Source: Butyricicoccus pullicaecorum DSM 23266
Lineage (GTDB): Bacteria; Bacillota; Clostridia; Oscillospirales; Butyricicoccaceae
Direction of reading: 5' to 3'
NCBI RefSeq assembly: GCF_900167005.1
Contig: NZ_FUXW01000001.1
Span: forward strand, 620,001 to 684,000
Length of the DNA: 64,000 nt
Below the pieces are notes generated by a model, which was not told where the DNA came from, searched no databases, and saw only the letters and a list, made by a program, of their open reading frames with translations. Positions 17,561-26,272 of this stretch are shown one piece after another (position 1 is the first letter of the stretch; each line of letters opens with the position of its first letter). A program made the position numbers and the translations under genes.

Positions 17561-19057
17561 ATGATTGATACCGCAGTGGCCAAGCTGGTGCGATATGCCG
17601 AGAATACCGGCCTGATCGCACCCGAAGACCATATTTGGGCAGTTAATACACTGCTCGAAGCACTGAAGCTGGACAGTTACGAGGAGCCGGTGCTGGACGA
17701 TGCACCGATCGACCTGCCCGCAGTTCTGGACGAGCTGATGGACGACGCACATGCACGCGGCGTGATGGAAAATGATTCCATCGTCTACCGTGATCTGTTT
17801 GATACCAGCCTGATGGGCCGCCTGACTCCGCCGCCGCGCGAGGTTATCGCAAAGTTCCGTGCACTGTACGCACAGAACCCGGTCGAGGCAACCAACTGGT
17901 ACTATAAGTTCAGCCAGGATACCAACTACATCCGCCGCGACCGCATCGCGCGTGATATGCAGTGGAAGGCTGATACCGCATACGGTGAGCTGGACATCAC
18001 CATTAACCTGTCCAAGCCCGAGAAGGACCCCAAGGCGATTGCAGCGGCACGCGACCTGCCGGCAGCAAGCTATCCCAAGTGCCAGCTGTGCCCGGAGAAT
18101 GCCGGTTATGCAGGCCGCGTCAACCATCCGGCACGCCAGAACCACCGCATTATTCCGATCACCATTGATCAGACCCCGTGGTACATGCAGTATTCTCCGT
18201 ACGTTTACTATAACGAGCACTGCATCGTGTTTAACTCGGTACATACGCCCATGAAGATCGACCGCGCCTGCTTCCGCAAGCTGCTCGACTTCATCGGACA
18301 GTTCCCGCACTATTTCGTTGGTTCCAACGCCGACCTGCCCATCGTCGGCGGCTCCATTTTGGCGCATGACCACTTCCAGGGCGGACGATACGAGTTCGCG
18401 ATGGCCAAGGCACCGGTCGAGACCGAGCTGCACTTTACCGGCTTTGACGATATCCGTGCAGGCATCGTGCGCTGGCCGATGTCGGTCATCCGTCTGACCG
18501 CTGCTGATCCCGACCGTCTGGTCGAGCTGGCAGACCGCATTCTGAACGCTTGGCGCGGTTATACCGATGTAGAGGCGACTATTTTTGCTGAGACCGACGG
18601 CGTACCGCACAATACGATTACCCCGATTGCACGCCGCCGCGGCAGCGATTACGAGATCGATCTGGTACTGCGCAACAACCTGACCACCGAGGAGCATCCG
18701 CTCGGTCTGTATCATCCGCACGCCGAGCTGCACCACATTAAGAAAGAAAATATCGGCCTGATTGAGGTCATGGGTCTTGCCGTCCTGCCTGCACGCCTGA
18801 AAAATGAGCTGGCTGTACTGGGCGAGAAGATGGTCAAGGGCGAAGACCTGCGCGCCGACCCGCTGACTGCATCCCATGCAGAGTGGGCAGAGCGCATCAT
18901 GCAGGAAAATGAGGTCACCGCGGACAATGTCACCGACATTCTGCAAAGAGAGGTTGGCCTGGTCTTTGCACAGGTGCTGGAGCACGCGGGCGTATATAAG
19001 CGAACCGAGGAGGGCAAAAAGGCATTCCTGCGGTTTGCGGAAAGCGTGAACGCATGA
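17561..19057 (+). CDS. galT: Galactose-1-phosphate uridylyltransferase GalT (Firmicute type)
   Basis: GalT (498 aa) exchanges UMP between UDP-glucose and galactose-1-phosphate. It is of the longer Firmicute type, with CQLCPENAGYAGRVNHPARQ near residue 180 and the active-site region GGSILAHDHFQGGRYEF, where HxH-type histidines replace the HPH of enteric GalT. ATG 17561 follows GAGGGAGG; the frame also opens upstream within galE but without a ribosome site. It overlaps galM by four bases (ATGA). Confidence 0.95.
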   Translation: MIDTAVAKLVRYAENTGLIAPEDHIWAVNTLLEALKLDSYEEPVLDDAPIDLPAVLDELMDDAHARGVMENDSIVYRDLFDTSLMGRLTPPPREVIAKFRALYAQNPVEATNWYYKFSQDTNYIRRDRIARDMQWKADTAYGELDITINLSKPEKDPKAIAAARDLPAASYPKCQLCPENAGYAGRVNHPARQNHRIIPITIDQTPWYMQYSPYVYYNEHCIVFNSVHTPMKIDRACFRKLLDFIGQFPHYFVGSNADLPIVGGSILAHDHFQGGRYEFAMAKAPVETELHFTGFDDIRAGIVRWPMSVIRLTAADPDRLVELADRILNAWRGYTDVEATIFAETDGVPHNTITPIARRRGSDYEIDLVLRNNLTTEEHPLGLYHPHAELHHIKKENIGLIEVMGLAVLPARLKNELAVLGEKMVKGEDLRADPLTASHAEWAERIMQENEVTADNVTDILQREVGLVFAQVLEHAGVYKRTEEGKKAFLRFAESVNA

Positions 19058-20097
19058 AAATTACATGTACACCGTTTGGTGTCACCGCAGCCGGTCAGAT
19101 GATTGACCGCTACACGCTGACCGATGGCGCGTGTTCGGCATCCATTCTGACGCTGGGCGGTATCTTGCAGTCGCTGATCGTTCCCGATCGCGACGGAAAG
19201 CCGACCGATATTGTGCTGGGCTTTGATTCGGTCGCAGCATACGAAGCGCAGGATTGCTACATCGGCGCGCTGCTCGGACGCTGTGCCAATCGCCTTGCGG
19301 ATGGCCGCATTAAGATCAATGACAAGTCGTACACGCTGGCCTGCAACGATAATGGCGTCAACCATCTGCATGGCGGCATGGTCGGCTTTGACCGTCGCGT
19401 CTGGCAGGCTGCTGTATTGCCGGACGGCTTGCAGCTGCGCTACCTGAGTCCGGACGGGGAAGAAGGCTATCCGGGAACCATGCGGGTGACCGCGATCTAT
19501 CGCCTAGAAGCGGGTAAGCTGACGCTGGAATTCTTCGCAGAGAGCGATCAGGATACCGTCTGCAACCTGTCCAGTCACAGCTACTTCAACCTGAGCGGAC
19601 ATGCTTCCGGCTCGGTCGGAGATCAGACCGTTCAGGTCTGCGCCGAGCGCTATACGCCGCTGGGCAAGACCAACGCACCGATCGGTGAGGTAGCTTTTGT
19701 GGAGAATACGCCGTTTGACCTGCGCACGGCCAAGCGTCTGGACGCAGGTTGGGACAGCGATTTTGAACAGATCGTACTGGCTGGCGGTTACGACCACAAC
19801 TACATTCCGGACGGCGCTGGCATGCGTACCTTTGCGCAGGCACACTCGCCCAAGACCGGTATTACGCTGACCGTCGCATCCGACATGCCGGGTGTGCAGC
19901 TGTATACCGGAAACTTCCTAAATGACCATCTGCCGACCGGCAAGGACGGAGCGGCTTATGACCGCCGACATGCATTCTGTCTGGAAACCCAGTTCTGGCC
20001 CAATGCGTTTGCCTGCCCGATCTTCCCGCAGCCTGTTTTGCGAATCGGTCAGACCTATCATCACACCACAACTTATCAGTATTCTGTCGACCGCTGA
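19054..20097 (+). CDS. galM: Aldose 1-epimerase (mutarotase) GalM
   Basis: GalM (347 aa) converts beta-D-galactose to the alpha form used by GalK. It has GGILQSLIVPDRDGKPTDIV, GALLGRCANRLADGRIKIN, NHLHGGMVGFDRRVW with the conserved His, SHSYFNLSGH, and VASDMPGVQLYTGNFL near the end, followed by an acidic catalytic region in CLETQFWPNA. Start and the stop of galT overlap (ATGA), showing translational coupling. It completes a galKETM operon. Confidence 0.96.
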   Translation: MKITCTPFGVTAAGQMIDRYTLTDGACSASILTLGGILQSLIVPDRDGKPTDIVLGFDSVAAYEAQDCYIGALLGRCANRLADGRIKINDKSYTLACNDNGVNHLHGGMVGFDRRVWQAAVLPDGLQLRYLSPDGEEGYPGTMRVTAIYRLEAGKLTLEFFAESDQDTVCNLSSHSYFNLSGHASGSVGDQTVQVCAERYTPLGKTNAPIGEVAFVENTPFDLRTAKRLDAGWDSDFEQIVLAGGYDHNYIPDGAGMRTFAQAHSPKTGITLTVASDMPGVQLYTGNFLNDHLPTGKDGAAYDRRHAFCLETQFWPNAFACPIFPQPVLRIGQTYHHTTTYQYSVDR

Positions 20098-20137
20098 GGT
20101 AAATCAGAATCACTGCTCTTCTTTTTCCTTCACATGA

Positions 20138-20179
20138 GGTACAGCACAGAGTGTAAAAGCTCTGTGCTGTACCTTTTTT
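20138..20179 (+). terminator. Intrinsic terminator of the gal operon
   Basis: A perfect 14-bp stem (20138-20151 with 20160-20173) with an 8-base loop is followed by six T. Confidence 0.95.
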
Positions 20180-20548
20180 ATGCAAAAATTGTGCAGCCAT
20201 AAAGGCCGCACAGACGCGCTGTGAGTGCTTGGAATATGGAAGAGTATTCCCATATGTCTGACACGCTGGGATGGCTCTGGGGGCCTCTCTGAGCGGCAGA
20301 GAGAGCAGGAAAATGGCTGCGTTATCTGCATGATAAAACGGCCTGAGAACGGGTAGGAGAGGGCTTTGCCCAGTAGGGGTAAGTTTATACATCAGGCGTA
20401 CCAAATGCAGCACAGAACGACTCACAGGCCGGCTGTGACAGGGCAGATCACAGGGGAAAGACTGCCTGTAAACAGGATGTTGAAAGTGCCCGGAAGGTCA
20501 GGAAAATGAAAAAATCTGCCGCGTGCATGCAGCAGACACAAGAGGACA
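20180..20548. other. Non-coding gap between two facing terminators
   Basis: About 370 bases lie between the gal terminator and the mgl terminator. I see no ribosome site with a credible reading frame; the longest frame here runs antisense into galM. A short inverted repeat, ATATGG with CCATAT around 20234-20255, is the only structure I noticed. It may be remnant DNA. Confidence 0.5.
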
Positions 20549-20584
20549 TAAAAAAGTACCGGCAGCTGCTTTCCAGCTGCCGGT
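20549..20584 (-). terminator. Intrinsic terminator of the mgl operon
   Basis: A perfect 11-bp stem (20558-20568 with 20574-20584), loop of five, with a T-run on the minus strand at 20551-20555, lies just after the mglC stop. Confidence 0.92.
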
Positions 20585-20605
20585 AATCTATTGGGGAGTG
20601 CAAAA

Positions 20606-21616
20606 TCACTTTTTGCCGAGGTACTTGCGCAGGTCGAGAGCGACTGCGAGGATGATAACGAAGCCCTGTACGATGTAGGTGATTGCCGGATCGACACCCA
20701 TGAACTGCAGGCAGATCTTCAGGGTCTCAAATACCAGAACACCGATCAGAACACCGGAAACACGGCCGACACCACCGTTGGTGGAAACGCCGCCGATCGT
20801 ACAAGCTGCGATTGCTTCCAGCTCATAGCCGAAGCCGGTTGCGGTCGAAGCGCCGCCTGCCTTTGCGCCCAGCAGGAAGCCGCCGAGGCCGTACAGAACA
20901 GCTGCGAGGATGTAAATGCGGATCAGAGCGGCAGAAACGTTAACACCTGCAACTTCTGCTGCATTCTCGTTACCGCCGATTGCGTACATGTACTTACCAT
21001 GACGGGTCTTGTTGAACAGAACCCACATGTAAATGCCGACGAGCAGGGCGATGATGGGCAGGTAGGGGATGGGACCCAGGCTGCCGAAAGCGATCTGAGA
21101 GTAGCTCTGCTTGAAGCCGCCGAGAGGCTGGTTGTTGGTGATAACCGAGCACAGACCGTAAACGATGGTCTGCATACCCAGGGTAGCGATGAACGGGGGA
21201 ACCTTCAGGAATGCGATAACGCAGCCGTTGATCGCGCCGAAGAAAGCAACGATCAGCAGAACGATGATCAGTGCAACAGCGACCGGCATGTCAGGCAGCC
21301 AGGGCAGCATGCGAGCGGTGTAGGTAACGTCCTGAAGCAGCATAGCAGACAGGCAGGCGGACAGACCAACCATACGGCCGGCCGACAGGTCGGTACCCTT
21401 GGTGATGAGGCATCCAGATACGCCGCAGGCGATGATGAATCGGGGCGCGACGTTGATGAGCAGGTTTTTGCCGTTGCTGCCCGTGAAGAAGTTCTGTGTG
21501 GTCAGACCAACGAAGAGTGCGAGCAGAGCGATCAGAATAATAATCGCGTTGTTTGAGGCAAATTGCTTGACGCTTTTGGCGTTGATTTTGCCTTTCTGTG
21601 CAGAGAGATTAGCCAT
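20606..21616 (-). CDS. mglC: Galactose/methylgalactoside ABC permease MglC
   Basis: MglC (336 aa) is the membrane permease of the sugar importer. About eight to ten hydrophobic segments are visible, with the BPD_transp_2 family segments CGVSGCLITKGTDLSAGRMV, PPFIATLGMQTIVYGL, YAIGGNENAAEVAGVNV and AACTIGGVSTNGGVGRVSG. The TDLSAGRMVGLSA form (rather than IDLSVGS of ribose systems) is typical of Mgl. GGAGG lies before the ATG. It follows mglA after 18 bases and ends the operon. Confidence 0.93.
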   Translation of the reverse strand: MANLSAQKGKINAKSVKQFASNNAIIILIALLALFVGLTTQNFFTGSNGKNLLINVAPRFIIACGVSGCLITKGTDLSAGRMVGLSACLSAMLLQDVTYTARMLPWLPDMPVAVALIIVLLIVAFFGAINGCVIAFLKVPPFIATLGMQTIVYGLCSVITNNQPLGGFKQSYSQIAFGSLGPIPYLPIIALLVGIYMWVLFNKTRHGKYMYAIGGNENAAEVAGVNVSAALIRIYILAAVLYGLGGFLLGAKAGGASTATGFGYELEAIAACTIGGVSTNGGVGRVSGVLIGVLVFETLKICLQFMGVDPAITYIVQGFVIILAVALDLRKYLGKK

Positions 21617-21634
21617 ATTTCTTTTTCCTCCTAC

Positions 21635-23143
21635 TTACTCAAAACGGGTTGCCAGTTCCATGATGTTCTCCTGATTGGCTTCCTTGCCATCGAGAACACC
21701 GGTGCAGCGACCGTCACACATAACCATAATGCGGTCGGACATGCCCATCAGCTCACTCATCTCGGACGAGATCAGGATGATGCTCTTGCCCTGTTTCGCC
21801 AGATCGGCGATAATGCAGTAGATTTCGTATTTTGCACCGACGTCGATACCGCGGGTGGGTTCGTCCAGAATGAAGATATCCGGATCATTTGCCAGCCAGC
21901 GGCTGATCAGAACCTTCTGCTGGTTACCGCCGGACAGCGTCTGAATCAGTGTCTTGGAAGAAGGAGTTTTGATGGACAGCTTGGCAACGTTATCCTGTAC
22001 CAGCTTTTCGATCTTTTGGTCGTCCAGCAGGCAGCCGCCGATCAAGTACTTGTTGAGCGAAGCGATGGATACGTTATCCGCGATGGACAGCACGCCCATG
22101 ATACCGGTCGCGCGTCGATCCTCGGTCAGCAGTGCGATACCGCTCTTGATTGCATCGGCAGGCCGATTGATCTTGAGCTCCTTACCTTTATACTTGACCG
22201 TGCCCTTGCTGTGGCAGCGCAGACCGAACAGGCCTTCCATCAGCTCGGTACGCTGGGCACCGACCAGACCGGCAACGCCCAGGATCTCGCCCTTGCGGAC
22301 GTTGAAGGAAACGTTGCGGAAGCTCTTGGGATTGATGGAAGTGAAGTCATTGACTTCGAATACGACCTCACCGGGGTGGTTTTCGCGGTGGGGATACAGA
22401 TTGCTGAGCTCTCGACCAACCATCTTGGTGATGATCATATCGGTGGTCAGTTCCTTTGCTGCCCAGGTACCGATGTACTGACCGTCACGCATGATGGTGA
22501 CTTCGTCCGAGATGCGCAGGATCTCGTCCATCTTATGGCTGATGTAGACGATGGAGACACCGCGGTCACGCAGCTCGTTTACGATGGTGAACAGCGCTTC
22601 AACCTCGGCTGCCGTCAGCGAGGAAGTAGGCTCGTCCAGGATGAGCACCTTGCAGTCTGCCGAGACTGCCTTTGCGATCTCAACCAGCTGCATCTGAGAA
22701 ACACTCAGCGTACCCAGCTTGGTCTTGGGATCGTAGGGAAGATGGACCTCCTTCAGTACAGCGGCTGCGTCCTCGTACATCTTTTGATGATCGATGAACG
22801 AAAACGGGCCGAACTTCTTGAGCGGGAAGCGACCGGTGTAGATGTTCTCACCGACGCTGCGCTCGGGAATGGGCTGAAGCTCCTGGTGCACCATGGCGAT
22901 GCCGCGATGCAGTGCATCGAGCGGGCCCTTGATCTGCACCTTTTCCCCCTCATAATAAACTTCGCCCTCGTCCATGTGATAAATGCCGAACATGCATTTC
23001 ATCAGTGTGGATTTTCCGGCACCGTTCTCGCCCATCAGCGCATGAACCGTACCAGGCCGCAGCTTCAGCTGAGCGTGATCGAGTGCTTTGACGCCGGGGA
23101 ACATTTTTACCACGCCCCGCATTTCCAAACGATATTCCGACAC
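21635..23143 (-). CDS. mglA: Galactose ABC importer ATP-binding protein MglA
   Basis: MglA (502 aa) has two fused ATPase domains. The first has Walker A GENGAGKSTLMKCMFG, signature LSVSQMQLVEIAKA and Walker B VLILDEPTSSLTAAEV. The second has a degenerate Walker A region (GVAGLVGAQRTELMEGLFG), signature LSGGNQQKVLISRWL and Walker B IFILDEPTRGIDVGAK, the usual asymmetry of this class. GTG start behind AAAGGGG. It lies between mglB and mglC. Confidence 0.95.
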   Translation of the reverse strand: MSEYRLEMRGVVKMFPGVKALDHAQLKLRPGTVHALMGENGAGKSTLMKCMFGIYHMDEGEVYYEGEKVQIKGPLDALHRGIAMVHQELQPIPERSVGENIYTGRFPLKKFGPFSFIDHQKMYEDAAAVLKEVHLPYDPKTKLGTLSVSQMQLVEIAKAVSADCKVLILDEPTSSLTAAEVEALFTIVNELRDRGVSIVYISHKMDEILRISDEVTIMRDGQYIGTWAAKELTTDMIITKMVGRELSNLYPHRENHPGEVVFEVNDFTSINPKSFRNVSFNVRKGEILGVAGLVGAQRTELMEGLFGLRCHSKGTVKYKGKELKINRPADAIKSGIALLTEDRRATGIMGVLSIADNVSIASLNKYLIGGCLLDDQKIEKLVQDNVAKLSIKTPSSKTLIQTLSGGNQQKVLISRWLANDPDIFILDEPTRGIDVGAKYEIYCIIADLAKQGKSIILISSEMSELMGMSDRIMVMCDGRCTGVLDGKEANQENIMELATRFE

Positions 23144-23250
23144 TTGGCCGACCCCTTTCTATGGAAGATCCTCAAAACATTCCTGTTTTAAAAAATACAG
23201 CTTTACTGGCTTATTTATTCGGTAAGGCTGCATTTGTTAGAACAGCAAGG

Positions 23251-23293
23251 GATAAAGAAAACGAGGTACGTGCGCTAAGCACACGCACCTCGT
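23251..23293 (-). terminator. Hairpin with T-tract between mglB and mglA
   Basis: On the minus strand the arms pair as ACGAGGT/ACCTCGT and GTGC/GCAC around a short loop, followed by TTTTCTTTAT. It is likely a partial terminator or RNase barrier that leaves more mRNA for the binding protein MglB than for the membrane parts. Confidence 0.6.
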
Positions 23294-23327
23294 TCGGATT
23301 GCTATGAAGAGAAGAAAGTTCAGAACA

Positions 23328-24353
23328 TTACTTGATGTATTCCTGAGCGTTCTCGGGGGTTACCTTGACGTAGTCAACGTAGATGGACTGCTCGCCAGCT
23401 GCAAAGGTCTTGCCGCCGAGGAGGTCTTCCATGGAAGCAACAGCCTGGGTAGCCTGGCCGTTTGCATCGTTCAGAACGGTACCGGTCATGTTGCCAGCAA
23501 CAACTTCGTTCAGAGCAGCGTCCAGTGCGTCAACGCCTACCAGGTAGATGTCTTCGTTTACAGTGCGGCCTGCTGCCTGGATTGCCTGCAGAGCACCGAT
23601 TGCCATGTCGTCATTGTTGCAGAATACGACTTCGATCTGATCGCCGAACTTAGCAAGGTCGTTCTGAGCAATTTCCTGACCCTTGTTGCGGTCCCAGTCG
23701 CCGCGCTGCAGGTCGAGCTGCTCAACGGTCATGCCAGCGTCGGTCAGAGCCTTAACGGAGTACTCGGTACGCAGCTTGGCATCGATGTTCTCGGGGTCGC
23801 CCTGAATCATGATGTAGGAGATCTTGCCGTCGCCGTTGATGTCGCCCTTGTTCTCGGTCTCGAGGATCAGCTCGCCCTGGAAGGTACCGGACTGAGCAGC
23901 GTCACAGCCGACGTAAACCAGCTTCTCGTAAGCTGCCATCTGGTCAGCGGTGGGCTCACGGTTGATGATGACGGTCGGGATATCAGCCTGCTTAACAGAA
24001 GCGATGATGCTGTCAGCAGCGGAGGTCATAACCGGGTTGATGATCAGTGCGTCAACGCCCTGGGTGATGAAGGTGTTGATCTGCTCGGTCTGCTTAGCCT
24101 GGTCGTTGTTGCCGTCTACTACGGTAACCTCATAACCCTTTTCCTCCAGCTGAGCCTGCAGGGCGTTACGGTAGGTGGTCATGAATGCGTCATCGAACTT
24201 GTAGATGCAAACGCCAACCTTGAGCTTCTCGCCCGTGGACTCAGCGGTCTGGGTGTCACCCGAGGTGGAGGTGTCAGCGGCCTGGTTTCCACCGCAAGCT
24301 GCGAGGGAAAGACACATTGCTGCGGACAGCATCAGCGCAAAAAATCGTTTCAT
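23328..24353 (-). CDS. mglB: Galactose-binding lipoprotein MglB
   Basis: MglB (341 aa) captures galactose or glucose outside the membrane. The first 25 residues are a lipoprotein signal (MKRFFALMLSAAMCLSLAAC, with the lipid-bearing Cys in LAACGG), followed by a Ser/Thr-rich spacer and a Peripla_BP fold starting KVGVCIYKFDDAFMTTYRNA. GDINGDGKISYIMIQGDP is the EF-hand-like calcium loop known from MglB, which decides for galactose over ribose. FCNNDDMAIGALQAIQ and VGVDALDAAL follow. Start 24353 has GGAGCG upstream; an in-frame ATG at 24374 has none. Confidence 0.95.
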   Translation of the reverse strand: MKRFFALMLSAAMCLSLAACGGNQAADTSTSGDTQTAESTGEKLKVGVCIYKFDDAFMTTYRNALQAQLEEKGYEVTVVDGNNDQAKQTEQINTFITQGVDALIINPVMTSAADSIIASVKQADIPTVIINREPTADQMAAYEKLVYVGCDAAQSGTFQGELILETENKGDINGDGKISYIMIQGDPENIDAKLRTEYSVKALTDAGMTVEQLDLQRGDWDRNKGQEIAQNDLAKFGDQIEVVFCNNDDMAIGALQAIQAAGRTVNEDIYLVGVDALDAALNEVVAGNMTGTVLNDANGQATQAVASMEDLLGGKTFAAGEQSIYVDYVKVTPENAQEYIK

Positions 24354-24442
24354 GATAAATTCGCTCCTTTTCACTTTTACTCTTCTTTCTTTTCTCCGAG
24401 CAGTCCGTCTCTTTACTCAGGCGGTCTGTTCTTTGTGTTTCC

Positions 24443-24472
24443 ATTGTAGCACTAGGAAAGACGGGATGGCAA
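24443..24472 (-). promoter_or_regulatory. Promoter of the mglBAC operon
   Basis: On the minus strand TTGCCA (24467-24472), an 18-base spacer and TACAAT (24443-24448). The transcript would start about 80 bases before the mglB start. Confidence 0.6.
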
Positions 24473-24489
24473 GCGTAGAATGTGTTTTT

Positions 24490-24503
24490 ACTAAATTTTT
24501 AGT
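24490..24503 (-). promoter_or_regulatory. Operator palindrome upstream of mglB
   Basis: ACTAAA (24490-24495), two bases, TTTAGT (24498-24503): a perfect palindrome of the same arms as in front of galK. It lies about 18 bases above the mglB -35 box. Likely bound by the regulator encoded at 24735. Confidence 0.6.
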
Positions 24504-24539
24504 TCCTCTCACAATTTCCTATCTGTGCCTTTGGGAAAA

Positions 24540-24569
24540 TTGCACAAGGCATTTGCTGAATCCTACAAT
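24540..24569 (+). promoter_or_regulatory. Candidate promoter of the galR-like gene
   Basis: TTGCAC (24540-24545), an 18-base spacer and TACAAT (24564-24569). A second candidate, TTGACG (24585) with TAAATT (24609), lies just downstream. I cannot decide between them by eye. Confidence 0.5.
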
Positions 24570-24680
24570 TTATAACTAATGAATTTGACGTTACAGCAAA
24601 AAGATGGATAAATTCCTGTGTTTTCGAGCAAATTTTTACTTGATTTTCGGGTGTAGTTCAGATTAAAATGGGTAATAGAA

Positions 24681-24693
24681 TTTACTTGGTAAA
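24681..24693 (+). promoter_or_regulatory. Palindrome in the galR leader
   Basis: TTTAC (24681-24685), three bases, GTAAA (24689-24693), about 40 bases before the regulator start. The TTTAC arm resembles the operators at galK and mglB, so it may allow autoregulation. Weaker match than the other two sites. Confidence 0.4.
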
Positions 24694-24734
24694 ATTCGAT
24701 AACAGTGTAATTGATTAAAAAGGCGGTGCTGACG

Positions 24735-25793
24735 ATGGCGACTCTCAAAGAGCTTGCAGCCTATACAAATCTTTCTATTGCGACCATATCGCGTATCCTC
24801 AATAATGACCCCACCATGGTAGCCAGCGAAGATACGCGCCGCCGTGTCCTGGAAGCCGCCGGCGCGTTGGGATATAAGAAGCATAATAAGGGCAAGGTGA
24901 GCGCGGTGCTGCGTTTTGGCGTGGCTGAGATGCTCACACCGGCAGAACAGCTGGAAGACCCGTTTTATCTGTATTTGAAAAATTTCGTGGCACAGGAGTG
25001 CATGGAGCAGAAGATCGACCTCATCCCGCTTCTGCGGGACGGAGAGAGTTTTACCTGTCCCTATCCGCTGCCGCTCAACGGCATCATTGCCATCGGAATT
25101 TTTACCAGAACGCAGATTGAAGCGCTGCACCAGCTGAGTGATACGCTGGTATTTGTGGATTCCTCGCCTGATGAAGCACGCAGCGATTCGGTGGTAATTA
25201 ACTACCGTTTGGGCATTGAGCACGCACTCGATCACCTGTTTTCGCTGGGACATCGCCAGATTGGCTTTGTCGGCCCGGCAGATAAACTGGATGACTGGAA
25301 ACAGCCCGCACCCGAGGTGCGCCGCCAGCTGTTCATTCACTTTATGAGTGCGCGCAATGATTACGACAGCAGTTTCCTCATCGATGTGCCAACCAATGCA
25401 GCACTCACAGAGCGTGCGGTAACTGAGCACCTGCGTCAGGGTAAACCGTTGCCGACCGCTTTCCTGACGGCAAACGAAGAAAATGCAATCGGTACCGTAC
25501 GTGCGCTCAAGGCAGCAGGCCTGTCCATTCCGCAGGATGTGTCGATCATTTCCTTTAATGACACGCCGCTGTCTGAGCTCATGGAACCGCCGCTGACCTC
25601 GATTTCCACCCGTGTACAGGAGATGAGCAGCATTGCGGTACATCTGCTGACCGAGCGGTCGAGCAGCACGGGGTATTTGAGAGATATTCCGGTGAAATTG
25701 ATCGTTCCGCCGACGCTGGTTGTCCGTGCGAGCACGGCTGCACCTCCGGTTGGCTCGGCATCTGATGATATGATCGAGATGCAGGATGACTGA
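24735..25793 (+). CDS. galR: LacI-family regulator, probably GalR
   Basis: This 352-residue repressor has an N-terminal helix-turn-helix (ATLKELAAYTNLSIATISRI, then LNNDP) and hinge, followed by a periplasmic-binding-like sensor domain with FVDSSPDEARSDSVVINYRL, LGHRQIGFVGPADKL, FLTANEENAIGTVRALKA and SIISFNDTPLSELMEPPLTS. The N terminus ATLKELA is like Firmicute GalR proteins. It stands divergent from mglB and close to the gal operon, both of which have ACTAAA/TTTAGT sites. ATG 24735 follows AAGGCGG; an in-frame upstream start at 24711 lacks one. Galactose as inducer is inference. Confidence 0.85.
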   Translation: MATLKELAAYTNLSIATISRILNNDPTMVASEDTRRRVLEAAGALGYKKHNKGKVSAVLRFGVAEMLTPAEQLEDPFYLYLKNFVAQECMEQKIDLIPLLRDGESFTCPYPLPLNGIIAIGIFTRTQIEALHQLSDTLVFVDSSPDEARSDSVVINYRLGIEHALDHLFSLGHRQIGFVGPADKLDDWKQPAPEVRRQLFIHFMSARNDYDSSFLIDVPTNAALTERAVTEHLRQGKPLPTAFLTANEENAIGTVRALKAAGLSIPQDVSIISFNDTPLSELMEPPLTSISTRVQEMSSIAVHLLTERSSSTGYLRDIPVKLIVPPTLVVRASTAAPPVGSASDDMIEMQDD

Positions 25794-25852
25794 TGATAAA
25801 AGCCTGCTATTTCAAAAAGTATATATTAAAATCCTGATAATGCGTTTTTACA

Positions 25853-25889
25853 ATCCCCGTGCAGCGATGAAAGCCGCACGGGGATTTTT
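25853..25889 (+). terminator. Intrinsic terminator after galR
   Basis: A 10-bp perfect stem (25853-25862 with 25876-25885) with a 13-base loop is followed by a run of five T. Confidence 0.9.
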
Positions 25890-26120
25890 GTCGCATGTTA
25901 TAATTATACCTGAAATGGAAGGAAAATCCTGTCGGAAACAAGTGTTGTGCACAAAAGTTTTACTTAGATTTTTACTGAAATTGTGGTTACGATTTCACAT
26001 GTGCAGTTCGGATGGTACATGCTAGATATGGTGTCAATGAAAGATCAGTATTTCGTGACAAAAACAGCGGATTTTTACGCATATCAGCCATATAAAGGTG
26101 AGAATGTGACAAAAATGCAA

Positions 26121-26149
26121 TTGACAAGATCTGGAAGCGGTGTTATACT
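26121..26149 (+). promoter_or_regulatory. Strong sigma-A promoter for the SLH protein operon
   Basis: Consensus TTGACA (26121-26126), exactly 17 bases, TATACT (26144-26149). The stretch before it, 25890-26120, is AT-rich and holds no gene; it contains two TTTTTACT-like words near 25961-25976 of unknown meaning. Confidence 0.85.
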
Positions 26150-26156
26150 CCTGATT

Positions 26157-26272
26157 AAGATAAAAGAGTTAGTTAAAGCTAACTACGCGAAGTGGGGTTG
26201 CTGAGCGAAATAGCGGGAACCTATCCATGGAGGTTAGTTGAAACTAACTCGAGATTTGAAGGAGGAAGATTT
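26157..26272 (+). promoter_or_regulatory. Structured 5' leader of the SLH gene (possible riboswitch)
   Basis: An outer 9-bp perfect stem GAGTTAGTT (26166-26174) with AACTAACTC (26242-26250) encloses an inner CTAAC/GTTAG pair (26179-26183 with 26233-26237) and a central hairpin GGTTGCT/AGC..AACC (26196-26202 with 26212-26221). The four GTTAG/CTAAC words can also pair locally, giving two exclusive folds. GAAGGAGG lies right after the outer stem. The central part recalls c-di-AMP (ydaO) aptamers, but the second half of that aptamer is missing, so I leave the class open. Confidence 0.5.

Noticed and set aside
19862-20425. Minus-strand reading frame across the end of galM and the gap
   Set aside because: It has no ribosome site, is antisense to a clear galM and has a composition like other shadow frames.
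26157-26272. c-di-AMP (ydaO/yuaA) riboswitch
   Set aside because: GCTGA and AGCGGGAACC resemble part of the aptamer, but the second half and the usual length are missing; kept only as an unclassified leader.
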